Shown here one piece after another: positions 26,921 to 34,114 of a stretch of 64,000 nt of DNA. The position numbers were made by a program, and so were the translations under genes. The DNA is from Croceibacter atlanticus HTCC2559. Its GTDB lineage: Bacteria; Bacteroidota; Bacteroidia; Flavobacteriales; Flavobacteriaceae. The stretch lies in assembly GCF_000196315.1 (NCBI RefSeq), contig NC_014230.1:186001-250000 (forward strand), read 5' to 3'. The first letter of the stretch is position 1, and each line of letters opens with the position of its first letter. The notes beneath the pieces were generated by a model. It saw only the letters and a list, made by a program, of their open reading frames with translations, had not been told where the DNA came from and made no database searches.

Positions 26921-27898
26921 TTATTCTTCCTCTTCTTCCGGACTACCATCTACATCTGCCTGTAAATAATCTGCAATACCATCATTATTGCTATCTGTAA
27001 AAATAATTTCATCTATAGTAATAACACCATCATTATTTAAATCTTCAGAAATAATTTCATCTCTTGTAAGAACTCCATCATTATCATCATCTGCATCTAA
27101 ATAATTAGGGCCGCCATCTGAATCTGTATCTTCTCCACTTTCAAATTCACTATTTTCTCCAGTTGCATCTTCTAAGAATGACGGAATACCATCATTATCA
27201 TGATCTGCTTGATTAGATACAAATAATTTAAAACTGAAAATTAATGGAGAATATGTAGGAATAATCCCCACACTACCACTAAAGTAACCTATCCCAGAAG
27301 GAAAGAATACCGCTCCAATACCATAATCATCATTAAAAGTTATGGTTCCATCTGTGTTTTCTACAAATCCACTTGCATCTTTAAACTCTGTTATACCAGC
27401 AGTAAATCCAGGTATTAAACCACTCGCTGTTAATCCTCCAGGAAGATCAAACCAAATAGGTTGCACAGAACTATCAAAAAGATCATTTGTAAGCAACTCA
27501 CCTCTATAAGTAACATATGTTGAGTCTGCTGCTGTTGGCGCACGACCAACACCTTCTCTTACTTTAAGAACATATAAGTTATAATCTATATCTGCCTCCT
27601 CAACAGTTTTAGTATAAAGTTCTGGCCTGTCAATAAGTGCGATTTTATCTATATTCTCTCCTGCAATTGTATCAAACCTTACCACATAATCAAAATCTTC
27701 CGAAGGGTTTTCAAACTCTTCATAATTGTAAAAATGGGTTTCAAGATAGGTTTGTAATTCTAATTGATCTTCTGCATCAACCTCAGCCCTATCTCTATCC
27801 GGCACAGGTACAAAATCCTCTGTATCATCATCATTACAAGATACAAGTACAGCTAAAACCAATATAGCTGGAAGTAAAATTTTATTCATTTTCATCAT
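26921..27898 (-). CDS. FKBP-type peptidyl-prolyl isomerase lipoprotein with calcium-loop repeats
   Basis: The 325-residue protein starts with a lipoprotein signal (LAVLVSC, lipid Cys near residue 21; an ATG three codons in, at 27889, is also possible). An acidic linker leads to an FKBP domain (about 105-230: VREGVGRAPTAADSTYVTYRGEL, GLIPGFTAGITEF, FFPSGIGYF, and a final IFSFKLF strand). The C-terminal ~90 residues hold four or five DxDxDG-type loops (DHDNDGIPSF, DADDDNDGVLTRDE, DLNNDGVITIDE, DSNNDGIADY), as in thrombospondin type 3 or dockerin/EF-hand repeats. It should fold proteins outside the inner membrane. It ends at the shared terminator. Confidence 0.88.
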   Translation of the reverse strand: MMKMNKILLPAILVLAVLVSCNDDDTEDFVPVPDRDRAEVDAEDQLELQTYLETHFYNYEEFENPSEDFDYVVRFDTIAGENIDKIALIDRPELYTKTVEEADIDYNLYVLKVREGVGRAPTAADSTYVTYRGELLTNDLFDSSVQPIWFDLPGGLTASGLIPGFTAGITEFKDASGFVENTDGTITFNDDYGIGAVFFPSGIGYFSGSVGIIPTYSPLIFSFKLFVSNQADHDNDGIPSFLEDATGENSEFESGEDTDSDGGPNYLDADDDNDGVLTRDEIISEDLNNDGVITIDEIIFTDSNNDGIADYLQADVDGSPEEEEE

Positions 27899-27972
27899 TG
27901 CTTAATTTTATGCGCAAGATACAATATTCTTGTATTTTTGCTATACTGTAACGGCTAATCCCCTTAATTAAT

Positions 27973-28350
27973 ATGCGAGTAGAAAAATATTTATGGTGTG
28001 TAAGATATTTTAAGACTAGAAGTCTTGCCACTAAAGCGTGTAATCTTGGTCGCGTAAAGATAGACGGCCAAAATCTCAAGCCCTCAAGAGAAGTTCATCC
28101 CTTAGATGAAATTGAAGTGAGAAAAAATCAGATTAATTATAAAATTAGAGTACTTGACACCCCTAAATCTAGAGTTGGTGCTAAATTAGTTGGATTATAT
28201 CTTGTAGATATTACACCTGCAGAAAACTTAGAGAAATTAGACCTATTGAGTTATACAAAATCTCAACAGCGCGAAAAAGGTACAGGAAGACCTACTAAAA
28301 AAGACCGTAGAGATATTGAGGGTTTTATAGACGATACAGATGACATCTAA
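27973..28350 (+). CDS. S4-domain RNA-binding protein, Hsp15 (HslR)-like
   Basis: The 125-residue protein starts MRVEKYLWCVRYFKTRSLATKAC and GRVKIDGQNLKPSREV, an S4 RNA-binding domain. Family members (E. coli Hsp15, 133 residues) bind stalled 50S subunits that still carry peptidyl-tRNA. The C-terminal half is basic (REKGTGRPTKKDRRD). The stop lies 11 bases inside the next gene (methyltransferase), so they are translationally coupled. Confidence 0.9.
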   Translation: MRVEKYLWCVRYFKTRSLATKACNLGRVKIDGQNLKPSREVHPLDEIEVRKNQINYKIRVLDTPKSRVGAKLVGLYLVDITPAENLEKLDLLSYTKSQQREKGTGRPTKKDRRDIEGFIDDTDDI

Positions 28351-28915
28351 CTTTTGGGAACAACGATATGCCAATAACAACACTGGATGGGATCTTAACA
28401 CAGTGTCACCTCCTTTAAAACACTACATAGACACACTTTCTAATAAAACACTTTTTATTTTAATTCCTGGTTGCGGAAATGCTTACGAGGCTGAGTACCT
28501 ACACAATCAAGGTTTTGAAAATGTCTTTATAGTTGATTTAGCGGAACATCCTTTATTAGAATTCTCTAAGCGCGTACCAGATTTTCCTAAATCTCATATT
28601 TTACATCTAGACTTCTTTAACTTAACTCAAAAATTTGATTTAATATTAGAGCAAACATTCTTCTGCGCTTTACACCCAGAACAAAGACTACATTATGCTC
28701 ATCATACATCTAAGCTTTTAAATAGCAATGGATGTTTAGTAGGCTTGTTTTTCAATAAAGAATTTGATAAAACGGGACCTCCATTTGGCGGTAATAAAAA
28801 AGAATACAAAAATCTATTTAAAAACTTATTTAAAATTAAGAAGCTAGAAAATTGCTATAATTCAATAAAACCAAGACAAGGAAGTGAACTCTTTTTTATC
28901 TTTGAAAAAAAGTAA
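28340..28915 (+). CDS. TPMT-family SAM-dependent methyltransferase
   Basis: The 191-residue protein has FWEQRYANNNTGWDL at the N-terminus and the SAM-binding motif ILIPGCGNAYEAEYLHNQGF followed by VFIVDLAEHPL, matching the thiopurine S-methyltransferase-like class. YAHHTSKLLNSNGCLVGLFF and FDKTGPPFGGNKKEY fit the rest of the family. It would methylate a sulphur, selenium or halide; the substrate is unknown. It overlaps the S4 gene and lies 3 bases before the phosphoribosyltransferase gene. Confidence 0.88.
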   Translation: MTSNFWEQRYANNNTGWDLNTVSPPLKHYIDTLSNKTLFILIPGCGNAYEAEYLHNQGFENVFIVDLAEHPLLEFSKRVPDFPKSHILHLDFFNLTQKFDLILEQTFFCALHPEQRLHYAHHTSKLLNSNGCLVGLFFNKEFDKTGPPFGGNKKEYKNLFKNLFKIKKLENCYNSIKPRQGSELFFIFEKK

Positions 28916-28918
28916 CTC

Positions 28919-29413
28919 ATGACAACAGCTGAAATTTTATCTGCAGAAGACATTGAACATAAAATTAGAAGGATGGCATTTCAGATTTACGAAGCCAACA
29001 TTAATGAGTCTTCTGTTATTATTTCTGGGATTTATCCAAATGGACACAAGCTTGCTATAAAGCTTAAAGAGGCTGTTGAAAAAGTATCTAACCTTACTGT
29101 TACACTTTGCAAACTAGACATTGACAAGAAAAACCCAATTGGCACAGTAAAGGTTGACGTAAGTGAAGATGTGTATAAAAATAAATCTGTGATTCTCGTT
29201 GACGATGTTTTAAACTCTGGCTCTACTTTAATTTATGCAGTAAGTCATTTTTTAAAGGTTCCATTACAACAATTTAAAACCGCTGTTCTTGTAGATAGAA
29301 ATCATAAAAAATATCCTGTAAAGGCAGACTATAAAGGTATTTCACTATCAACATCAATAAATGAAAATGTTGTCGTAACATTTTCACCTAAAATGAAAGT
29401 AACCTTAGAATAA
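28919..29413 (+). CDS. PyrR-like phosphoribosyltransferase
   Basis: The 164-residue protein has the type I phosphoribosyltransferase core: SSVIISGIYPNGHKLA (PPi loop region) and the PRPP motif VILVDDVLNSGSTL. Order and length resemble PyrR, which in Gram-positives regulates pyr mRNA and has weak uracil phosphoribosyltransferase activity; no pyr genes are nearby, so a regulatory role is not supported. It is the last gene of the S4-methyltransferase-phosphoribosyltransferase unit. Its 3' end overlaps aroK by nine bases on the other strand. Confidence 0.85.
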   Translation: MTTAEILSAEDIEHKIRRMAFQIYEANINESSVIISGIYPNGHKLAIKLKEAVEKVSNLTVTLCKLDIDKKNPIGTVKVDVSEDVYKNKSVILVDDVLNSGSTLIYAVSHFLKVPLQQFKTAVLVDRNHKKYPVKADYKGISLSTSINENVVVTFSPKMKVTLE

Positions 29414-29923
29414 TTCTGTAGAAATTTCTTTAGTTAACTCACTCTCAGTTTTAGCATCACAGCCAAGGATCACATCTGCTTGATTATAATAAAAACTACG
29501 CTCAAAGAGATGCTTTCTCACAAAATCATTCAATTCTTGCTTACTTTCTATGTGGCTTATTAAAGGCCTATTAATTTTATTACCCCATAACCTATTAACC
29601 AAAGCATCTAATGAAAGTTTTAGATATACTGACGTTACCGAATTGGAGTCTTTAATTAAACTTAAATTATTTGCATAACAAGGAGTACCACCACCTAAAG
29701 CAACAACACACCTTTCATTACTTTCTATCAAAGCTTTTAACACTTCTGTTTCTTTTTTTCGAAAGGCTATTTCACCATGTTTTTTAAAAAAATCTGAAAT
29801 GCTAATATCTGTATCTTTTACTATAAGGTCATCTAAATCATAAAAAGGAATATCCGTAACATTAGATATAGCCTTAGCTAAGGTAGATTTTCCACTTCCC
29901 ATATACCCCATTAAAAAAACCAT
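29405..29923 (-). CDS. aroK: Shikimate kinase
   Basis: It phosphorylates shikimate at O3 with ATP in aromatic amino acid synthesis. The 172 residues match the family: Walker A GYMGSGKSTLAKAI at residues 7-20, DLDDLIV (shikimate-binding Asp), FRKKETEVL, the GGG loop in VALGGGTPC, and the lid with NRPL. The C-terminus is short but normal. It is a single gene transcribed toward the S4 operon. Confidence 0.96.
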   Translation of the reverse strand: MVFLMGYMGSGKSTLAKAISNVTDIPFYDLDDLIVKDTDISISDFFKKHGEIAFRKKETEVLKALIESNERCVVALGGGTPCYANNLSLIKDSNSVTSVYLKLSLDALVNRLWGNKINRPLISHIESKQELNDFVRKHLFERSFYYNQADVILGCDAKTESELTKEISTELF

Positions 29924-29970
29924 TAAAACTAATTTAAATTTATAAGTTAGTAAAAATATAACATTTTACC

Positions 29971-30001
29971 TTTGTCATATAAATTAATGATAGTATATTT
30001 G
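29971..30001 (+). promoter_or_regulatory. tRNA cluster promoter
   Basis: TTTG at 29971-29974, then a 19-base spacer, then TATATTTG at 29994-30001: a full match to the Bacteroidota TTG-N19-TAnnTTTG promoter. The first tRNA begins 31 bases later. Confidence 0.85.
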
Positions 30002-30031
30002 CACCCGCATTAGAGAAATCTAAATATGCAT

Positions 30032-30104
30032 GATCTGGTAGCTCAGTTGGTAGAGCATCTCCCTTTTAAGGAGAGGGTCCTGGGTTCGAGCCCCAGCCAG
30101 ATCA
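30032..30104 (+). tRNA. trnK: tRNA-Lys (anticodon TTT), copy 1
   Basis: 73 bases fold into a cloverleaf: acceptor GATCTGG/CCAGATC, D arm with AGCTCAGTTGGTAGAGC, anticodon stem TCTCC/GGAGA with loop CTTTTAA (anticodon TTT), and T arm CTGGG-TTCGAGC-CCCAG. Discriminator A; CCA is not encoded. Confidence 0.96.
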
Positions 30105-30113
30105 CTTCTTTAT

Positions 30114-30140
30114 TTAAAAAGGCGAAAGCCTTTTTTTTAT
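30114..30140 (+). terminator. Hairpin with T run between the two tRNA-Lys genes
   Basis: AAAAAGGC, tetraloop GAAA, GCCTTTTTTTT forms an intrinsic-terminator-like stem right after the first tRNA. Being a GNRA-capped stem between two tandem copies, it could end part of the transcripts or serve as a processing signal. Confidence 0.75.
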
Positions 30141-30142
30141 TA

Positions 30143-30215
30143 GATCTGGTAGCTCAGTTGGTAGAGCATCTCCCTTTTAAGGAGAGGGTCCTGGGTTCGA
30201 GCCCCAGCCAGATCA
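30143..30215 (+). tRNA. trnK: tRNA-Lys (anticodon TTT), copy 2
   Basis: This copy is identical in all 73 bases to the one 111 bases upstream, and the first bases after it (CTTCTTT) are also shared, which points to a recent tandem duplication or gene conversion. No separate TAnnTTTG box lies between the copies. Confidence 0.96.
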
Positions 30216-30223
30216 CTTCTTTT

Positions 30224-30307
30224 GCCCAGATGCTGGAATTGGTAGACAGGCATGGTTGAGGGCCATGTGTCCGTTAGGGCGTGTGAGTTCGACTCTCATT
30301 CTGGGCA
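30224..30307 (+). tRNA. trnL: tRNA-Leu (anticodon GAG)
   Basis: 84 bases with acceptor GCCCAGA/TCTGGGC, a D arm with TGGAATTGGTAGACA, anticodon stem CATGG/CCATG around loop TTGAGGG (anticodon GAG), a long class II variable arm (about TGTCCGTTAGGGCGT), and T arm GTGAG-TTCGACT-CTCAT. Discriminator A. Confidence 0.95.
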
Positions 30308-30310
30308 CTT

Positions 30311-30337
30311 AAACCTTGTTTTCTACAAGGTTTTTTT
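30311..30337 (+). terminator. Terminator after the tRNA cluster
   Basis: AACCTTGT, loop TTTCT, ACAAGGTT followed by a T run, four bases after the tRNA-Leu. Confidence 0.88.
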
Positions 30338-30422
30338 CAACTCCACAATTTTCAAAATTATTTTTATTATCAAATAAATGAGATTTTAACGTCCTATTTA
30401 GTGATATTGCATTCTTTTTATT

Positions 30423-30444
30423 TAGTTTTGTTTAATCGATTAAA
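30423..30444 (+). promoter_or_regulatory. crt operon promoter box and palindromic candidate operator
   Basis: TAGTTTTG (30423-30430) fits the TAnnTTTG -7 box. Directly after it, TTTAATCGATTAAA (30431-30444) is a perfect 14-base palindrome that would cover the transcription start, 4 bases before the ATG of the CarH-like gene. A dimer or tetramer of the regulator bound here would block RNA polymerase. The operator role is inferred from position. Confidence 0.5.
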
Positions 30445-30448
30445 TACA

Positions 30449-31342
30449 ATGGTTAAACAAAAATTCAGCATAAAGGATCTTGAAAATCTAAGCGGTATTA
30501 AAGCTCATACTATTCGAATATGGGAAAAAAGATACGGCGCATTAGAACCAGACCGTACAGATACTAATATTAGACTGTACGATATCACCAATCTTCAGAA
30601 ATTATTAAATATATCTTTCCTGAATGATAACGGTTATAAAATCTCTAGGATTTCTAAAATGAGTGACGAAGATGTCATCAAACTCGTGAATAGAATTTCA
30701 GCAAGTAAAAGTGATGAAAATAGAGCAATAGCAAAGTTTAAAATTTCAATGATAAATTTTGACGAAATCCTATTTGAAAGCACTTATCAAAAATTGCTTT
30801 CAGAAAAAGGATTTCGTGACATATTTAAAGACGTCTTTATTCCTTTGCTTGAAGAGATAGGTCTTTTATGGCAAACAAAAACCATTAATCCTTGTCATGA
30901 GCATTTTATAACCAATCTTATAAAACAAAAATTAAGTATTGAGATAGAGAAAGCCCAGAATCCAAATAATTATGATGACAGCAAATTATTTGTTTTATAC
31001 TTACCGCCTAATGAAATTCATGATTTAGGCTTAAATTATTTTCATTACGAAGTTTTGTTAGAAAACTATAGAGTTATTAATCTAGGAAGCAGCTTGCCTG
31101 TATGTGATCTTGAAAACATACTAAACCTACATGAAACTATAATTTTCGCAACATATTTTACAGTACAACCTGAAGACATTCCTTCATACATTAAAGAATT
31201 TGAGGAAGTTATTTGTAAAGAGAGCATCAAAGAGCTTTGGGTTATGGGCAGAAAGCACCAAGGTATAGATAAGTCTGGATTTAAAAATAACATAAAGTTT
31301 TTCGATACTGTTTCACAAGCCATTTTACAATTACAATATTAA
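30449..31342 (+). CDS. CarH-like MerR-family B12-dependent photoreceptor regulator
   Basis: From the ATG at 30449 the product is 297 residues. Residues 5-75 are a MerR-type winged helix (FSIKDLENLSGIKAHTIRIWEKRYG). Residues 95-165 fit the helical cobalamin cap, with Trp141-x9-Glu151-His152 exactly as in CarH. The cobalamin fold follows with Glu189-x-His191-x-x-Gly194, the lower-ligand motif. Known of CarH: the adenosyl-B12 tetramer represses carotenoid genes in the dark and falls apart in light. It is the first gene of the crt operon, so autorepression is likely. A GTG at 30401 lies upstream of the promoter box and is rejected as start. Confidence 0.88.
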   Translation: MVKQKFSIKDLENLSGIKAHTIRIWEKRYGALEPDRTDTNIRLYDITNLQKLLNISFLNDNGYKISRISKMSDEDVIKLVNRISASKSDENRAIAKFKISMINFDEILFESTYQKLLSEKGFRDIFKDVFIPLLEEIGLLWQTKTINPCHEHFITNLIKQKLSIEIEKAQNPNNYDDSKLFVLYLPPNEIHDLGLNYFHYEVLLENYRVINLGSSLPVCDLENILNLHETIIFATYFTVQPEDIPSYIKEFEEVICKESIKELWVMGRKHQGIDKSGFKNNIKFFDTVSQAILQLQY

Positions 31343-31343
31343 T

Positions 31344-32810
31344 TTGAAGAAAAGAATAGCAATTATAGGCAGTGGTTTTTCTGCATTAGCAAGTGCTTCA
31401 TACTTAGCAAAAGAAGGTCACCAAGTTACCATTTACGAAAAAAATGACACCGTTGGAGGCCGAGCACGACAGTATAAAAAAGACGGTTTTACTTTTGATA
31501 TAGGCCCAACTTGGTATTGGATGCCAGATGTGTTTGAGCGATTTTTTAACGATTTCGATAAAAAACCATCAGACTATTATACCTTAGAAAAGCTTTCACC
31601 TGCATATAAAGTCGTTTTCTCTGAAACTGAGTCTATTTTAATAGAAGACACATTAACTAAAATATACGCTGCATTTGAGGCTGAAGAAAAAGGCAGCTCA
31701 AAACAATTAGAAAAATTTATAACCAAAGCTAAATCAAATTATGATATTGCCATAAAAGATTTAGTTTACAGGCCAGGTGTTTCTCCTCTAGAATTAATAA
31801 CACCTGAAACCATTAAAAAAATAGGCGCTTTTTTTAGCACTATTTCTAAAGATGTTAGAAAACAATTCAATAATGAAAAATTAATCCAAATACTTGAGTT
31901 TCCTGTGCTTTTTTTAGGAGCTAAACCAAGCAATACTCCTGCATTTTATAGCTTTATGAATTATGCAGACTTTGGTTTAGGTACTTGGCATCCCAAAGGT
32001 GGTATGTATCAAGTTGTCTTAGGCATGAAAACTTTAGCAGAGTCTCTAGGAGTTAATATTAACACTAATGCAAACGTAGAGGAAATCTTAGTTCAAAATA
32101 ACTCGGCAACAGGACTTGTTGTAAATGGCGACACAATTACTGCAGATATTGTTTTAAGTGGTGCAGATTATCATCATACAGAAACTTTACTACCTTTAAA
32201 ACTAAGACAATATTCTGAAACATATTGGAGCAAAAAAACCTTTGCGCCTTCAGCATTACTATTTTATATCGGTTTTGATACCCCTATAATAAATGTAGAG
32301 CATCACACTTTATTTTTTGATGTAGATTTCGAGGAGCACTCAAAAGCTATTTATGATGATCCTCAATGGCCGGAAAATCCTTTATTTTATGCAAGTTTTC
32401 CTTCCAAAACAGACTCAAGTGTAGCTCCTAAAGGTAAGGAAGCCGGAATTTTTTTAATTCCATTAGCGCCTGGAATTGAAGACACTGAAGCTATTAGAGA
32501 AACTTATTTTAAAAAAATAATGACTCGTTTTGAAAATTTAACCAACCAAACAGTTCAAAAAAACGTTATATTTAAAGAGACCTATTGTCTCAATAATTTT
32601 ATTGAAGATTATAACTCTTATAAAGGCAACGCATATGGTTTGGCAAATACATTATTTCAAACCGCATTTTTAAGACCTAAATTAAAAAGTAAGACTGTAA
32701 AAAATCTGTATTTTACAGGACAGTTATCTGTTCCTGGACCAGGTGTGCCACCATCCCTAATTTCTGGAAAATTAGTTGCTGGCCTTATACAAAAACACAA
32801 CAAGAATTAA
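31344..32810 (+). CDS. crtI: Phytoene desaturase
   Basis: The FAD enzyme converts phytoene to lycopene. The 488 residues begin with the dinucleotide fold IAIIGSGFSALASASYLAKEGH and EKNDTVGGRARQ, and end with the CrtI signature FTGQLSVPGPGVPPSLISGKLVAGLI. The start is a TTG one base after the regulator's TAA, with no ATG nearby, so translation is probably coupled. Close relatives (4,4'-diaponeurosporene oxygenases, carotene isomerases) are less likely given crtB, crtZ and crtY next to it. Confidence 0.94.
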   Translation: MKKRIAIIGSGFSALASASYLAKEGHQVTIYEKNDTVGGRARQYKKDGFTFDIGPTWYWMPDVFERFFNDFDKKPSDYYTLEKLSPAYKVVFSETESILIEDTLTKIYAAFEAEEKGSSKQLEKFITKAKSNYDIAIKDLVYRPGVSPLELITPETIKKIGAFFSTISKDVRKQFNNEKLIQILEFPVLFLGAKPSNTPAFYSFMNYADFGLGTWHPKGGMYQVVLGMKTLAESLGVNINTNANVEEILVQNNSATGLVVNGDTITADIVLSGADYHHTETLLPLKLRQYSETYWSKKTFAPSALLFYIGFDTPIINVEHHTLFFDVDFEEHSKAIYDDPQWPENPLFYASFPSKTDSSVAPKGKEAGIFLIPLAPGIEDTEAIRETYFKKIMTRFENLTNQTVQKNVIFKETYCLNNFIEDYNSYKGNAYGLANTLFQTAFLRPKLKSKTVKNLYFTGQLSVPGPGVPPSLISGKLVAGLIQKHNKN

Positions 32811-33650
32811 ATGAAATCTATTTTTGACACCGTTTCTAGAGATTGTAGCAAAGCAGTTACAAACTCTTATAGCACTTCATTTTCATTAGCTTCAAAATTA
32901 TTAGCACCGTCTATAAGACAAGATGTTTATAATGTATACGGCTTTGTAAGATTTGCTGATGAGATTGTAGACTCTTTTCACAATTATGATAAAGAAACTT
33001 TATTAAACGATTTTGAGGAAGATTTAAAAAAAGCTGTAAGAGATAAAATTAGCTTAAACCCTATATTAAATTCGTTTCAGGAAACAGTTCATAAATTTAA
33101 TATAGAAGAAGAATTCTACATGTCTTTTTTAAGAAGCATGAGGTTAGACCTTTATAAATCTAAGTACCTTACAAAAGAAGAATATGAAGATTATATTTAC
33201 GGCAGTGCAGATGTTGTAGGCTTAATGTGCTTAAAAGTATTTGTAAAAGGAGATCAACAAAAATTTGATGACCTTAAGGAAGACGCCATGAAATTAGGCT
33301 CTGCTTTTCAAAAAGTAAATTTCCTGAGAGATCTTAAAGCAGATCTAGAAGATTTAAATAGAAGTTATTTTCCCAATACAAACCTTCAAAAATTAGACGA
33401 GAATAGTAAGAAAAGGATTATTGAAGAAATTGAATTAGATTTTAAAGCTGGTCTGAATGGCATACAAAGGTTACCTGTAGAAGCAAAATTAGGCGTTTAT
33501 ACAGCTTATGTGTATTATTTGAGGTTACTGCACAAATTAAAGAAAACACCATCTCTAGAGATCCGCAATAAACGCATACGAGTACCTAATTATGAAAAAG
33601 CAGGATTAATGGCAAAATCTTACGTAACCTGCAGATTAAATTTATTATAG
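32811..33650 (+). CDS. crtB: Phytoene synthase
   Basis: It joins two geranylgeranyl diphosphates into phytoene. The 279 residues show the squalene/phytoene synthase fold with the first Asp-rich motif in YGFVRFADEIVDSF, YIYGSADVVGLMCLKVF, and the second motif in NFLRDLKADLEDLNRSYFP. Its ATG follows the crtI stop with no base between. No GGPP synthase gene lies in the window, so the substrate must come from elsewhere. Confidence 0.95.
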   Translation: MKSIFDTVSRDCSKAVTNSYSTSFSLASKLLAPSIRQDVYNVYGFVRFADEIVDSFHNYDKETLLNDFEEDLKKAVRDKISLNPILNSFQETVHKFNIEEEFYMSFLRSMRLDLYKSKYLTKEEYEDYIYGSADVVGLMCLKVFVKGDQQKFDDLKEDAMKLGSAFQKVNFLRDLKADLEDLNRSYFPNTNLQKLDENSKKRIIEEIELDFKAGLNGIQRLPVEAKLGVYTAYVYYLRLLHKLKKTPSLEIRNKRIRVPNYEKAGLMAKSYVTCRLNLL

Positions 33651-33652
33651 AT

Positions 33653-34105
33653 ATGGATATCCTTATTTGGATTTTAGTATTTCTACTCACTTTCTGCATA
33701 ATGGAATTTATGGCCTGGTTTACCCATAAATATGTAATGCACGGATTTTTATGGAAACTACATAAAGATCACCATCATAAAGATCATAACAGTTGGTGGG
33801 AGCGAAACGATTTCTTCTTTATTTTTTACGCACTAGTAAGTATTGGTTGTTTTGTATCTTGGAGCTTTTATAACGTTTGGATAGGTCTTCCCATAGGTCT
33901 TGGTATATTTGCATATGGTGTGGCTTATTTTATGGTTCATGACATCTTTATACATCAGAGATTTAAACTTTTTAGAAATGCCAATAACTGGTATGCAAAA
34001 GGTATAAGACGCGCCCACAAAATACATCACAAACACTTAGGGAAAGAAAAGGGTGAATGTTTTGGTATGTTATTTCCACCACTTAAGTATTTTAATAGAT
34101 CATAA
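33653..34105 (+). CDS. crtZ: Beta-carotene hydroxylase (CrtZ type)
   Basis: This 150-residue membrane diiron hydroxylase adds 3- and 3'-OH groups to beta-carotene, giving zeaxanthin. The histidine clusters are visible: HKYVMHG, LHKDHHHKDH, HDIFIHQRF and RAHKIHHKH. About four hydrophobic segments fit the family. It lies two bases after crtB and 9 before crtY. The presence of CrtZ and CrtY with no ketolase suggests zeaxanthin as the end product. Confidence 0.95.
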   Translation: MDILIWILVFLLTFCIMEFMAWFTHKYVMHGFLWKLHKDHHHKDHNSWWERNDFFFIFYALVSIGCFVSWSFYNVWIGLPIGLGIFAYGVAYFMVHDIFIHQRFKLFRNANNWYAKGIRRAHKIHHKHLGKEKGECFGMLFPPLKYFNRS

Positions 34106-34114
34106 GTAAATTGT

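Noticed and set aside
28919-29413. A pyrimidine attenuation regulator acting on a nearby pyr operon
   Set aside because: There are no pyr genes in the window and no attenuator hairpins near the gene; only the phosphoribosyltransferase fold is supported.
30026-30259. A 77-residue open frame with a repeated text
   Set aside because: It reads straight through the two tRNA-Lys genes and their flanks; the repeated protein text is only the tRNA sequence translated twice.
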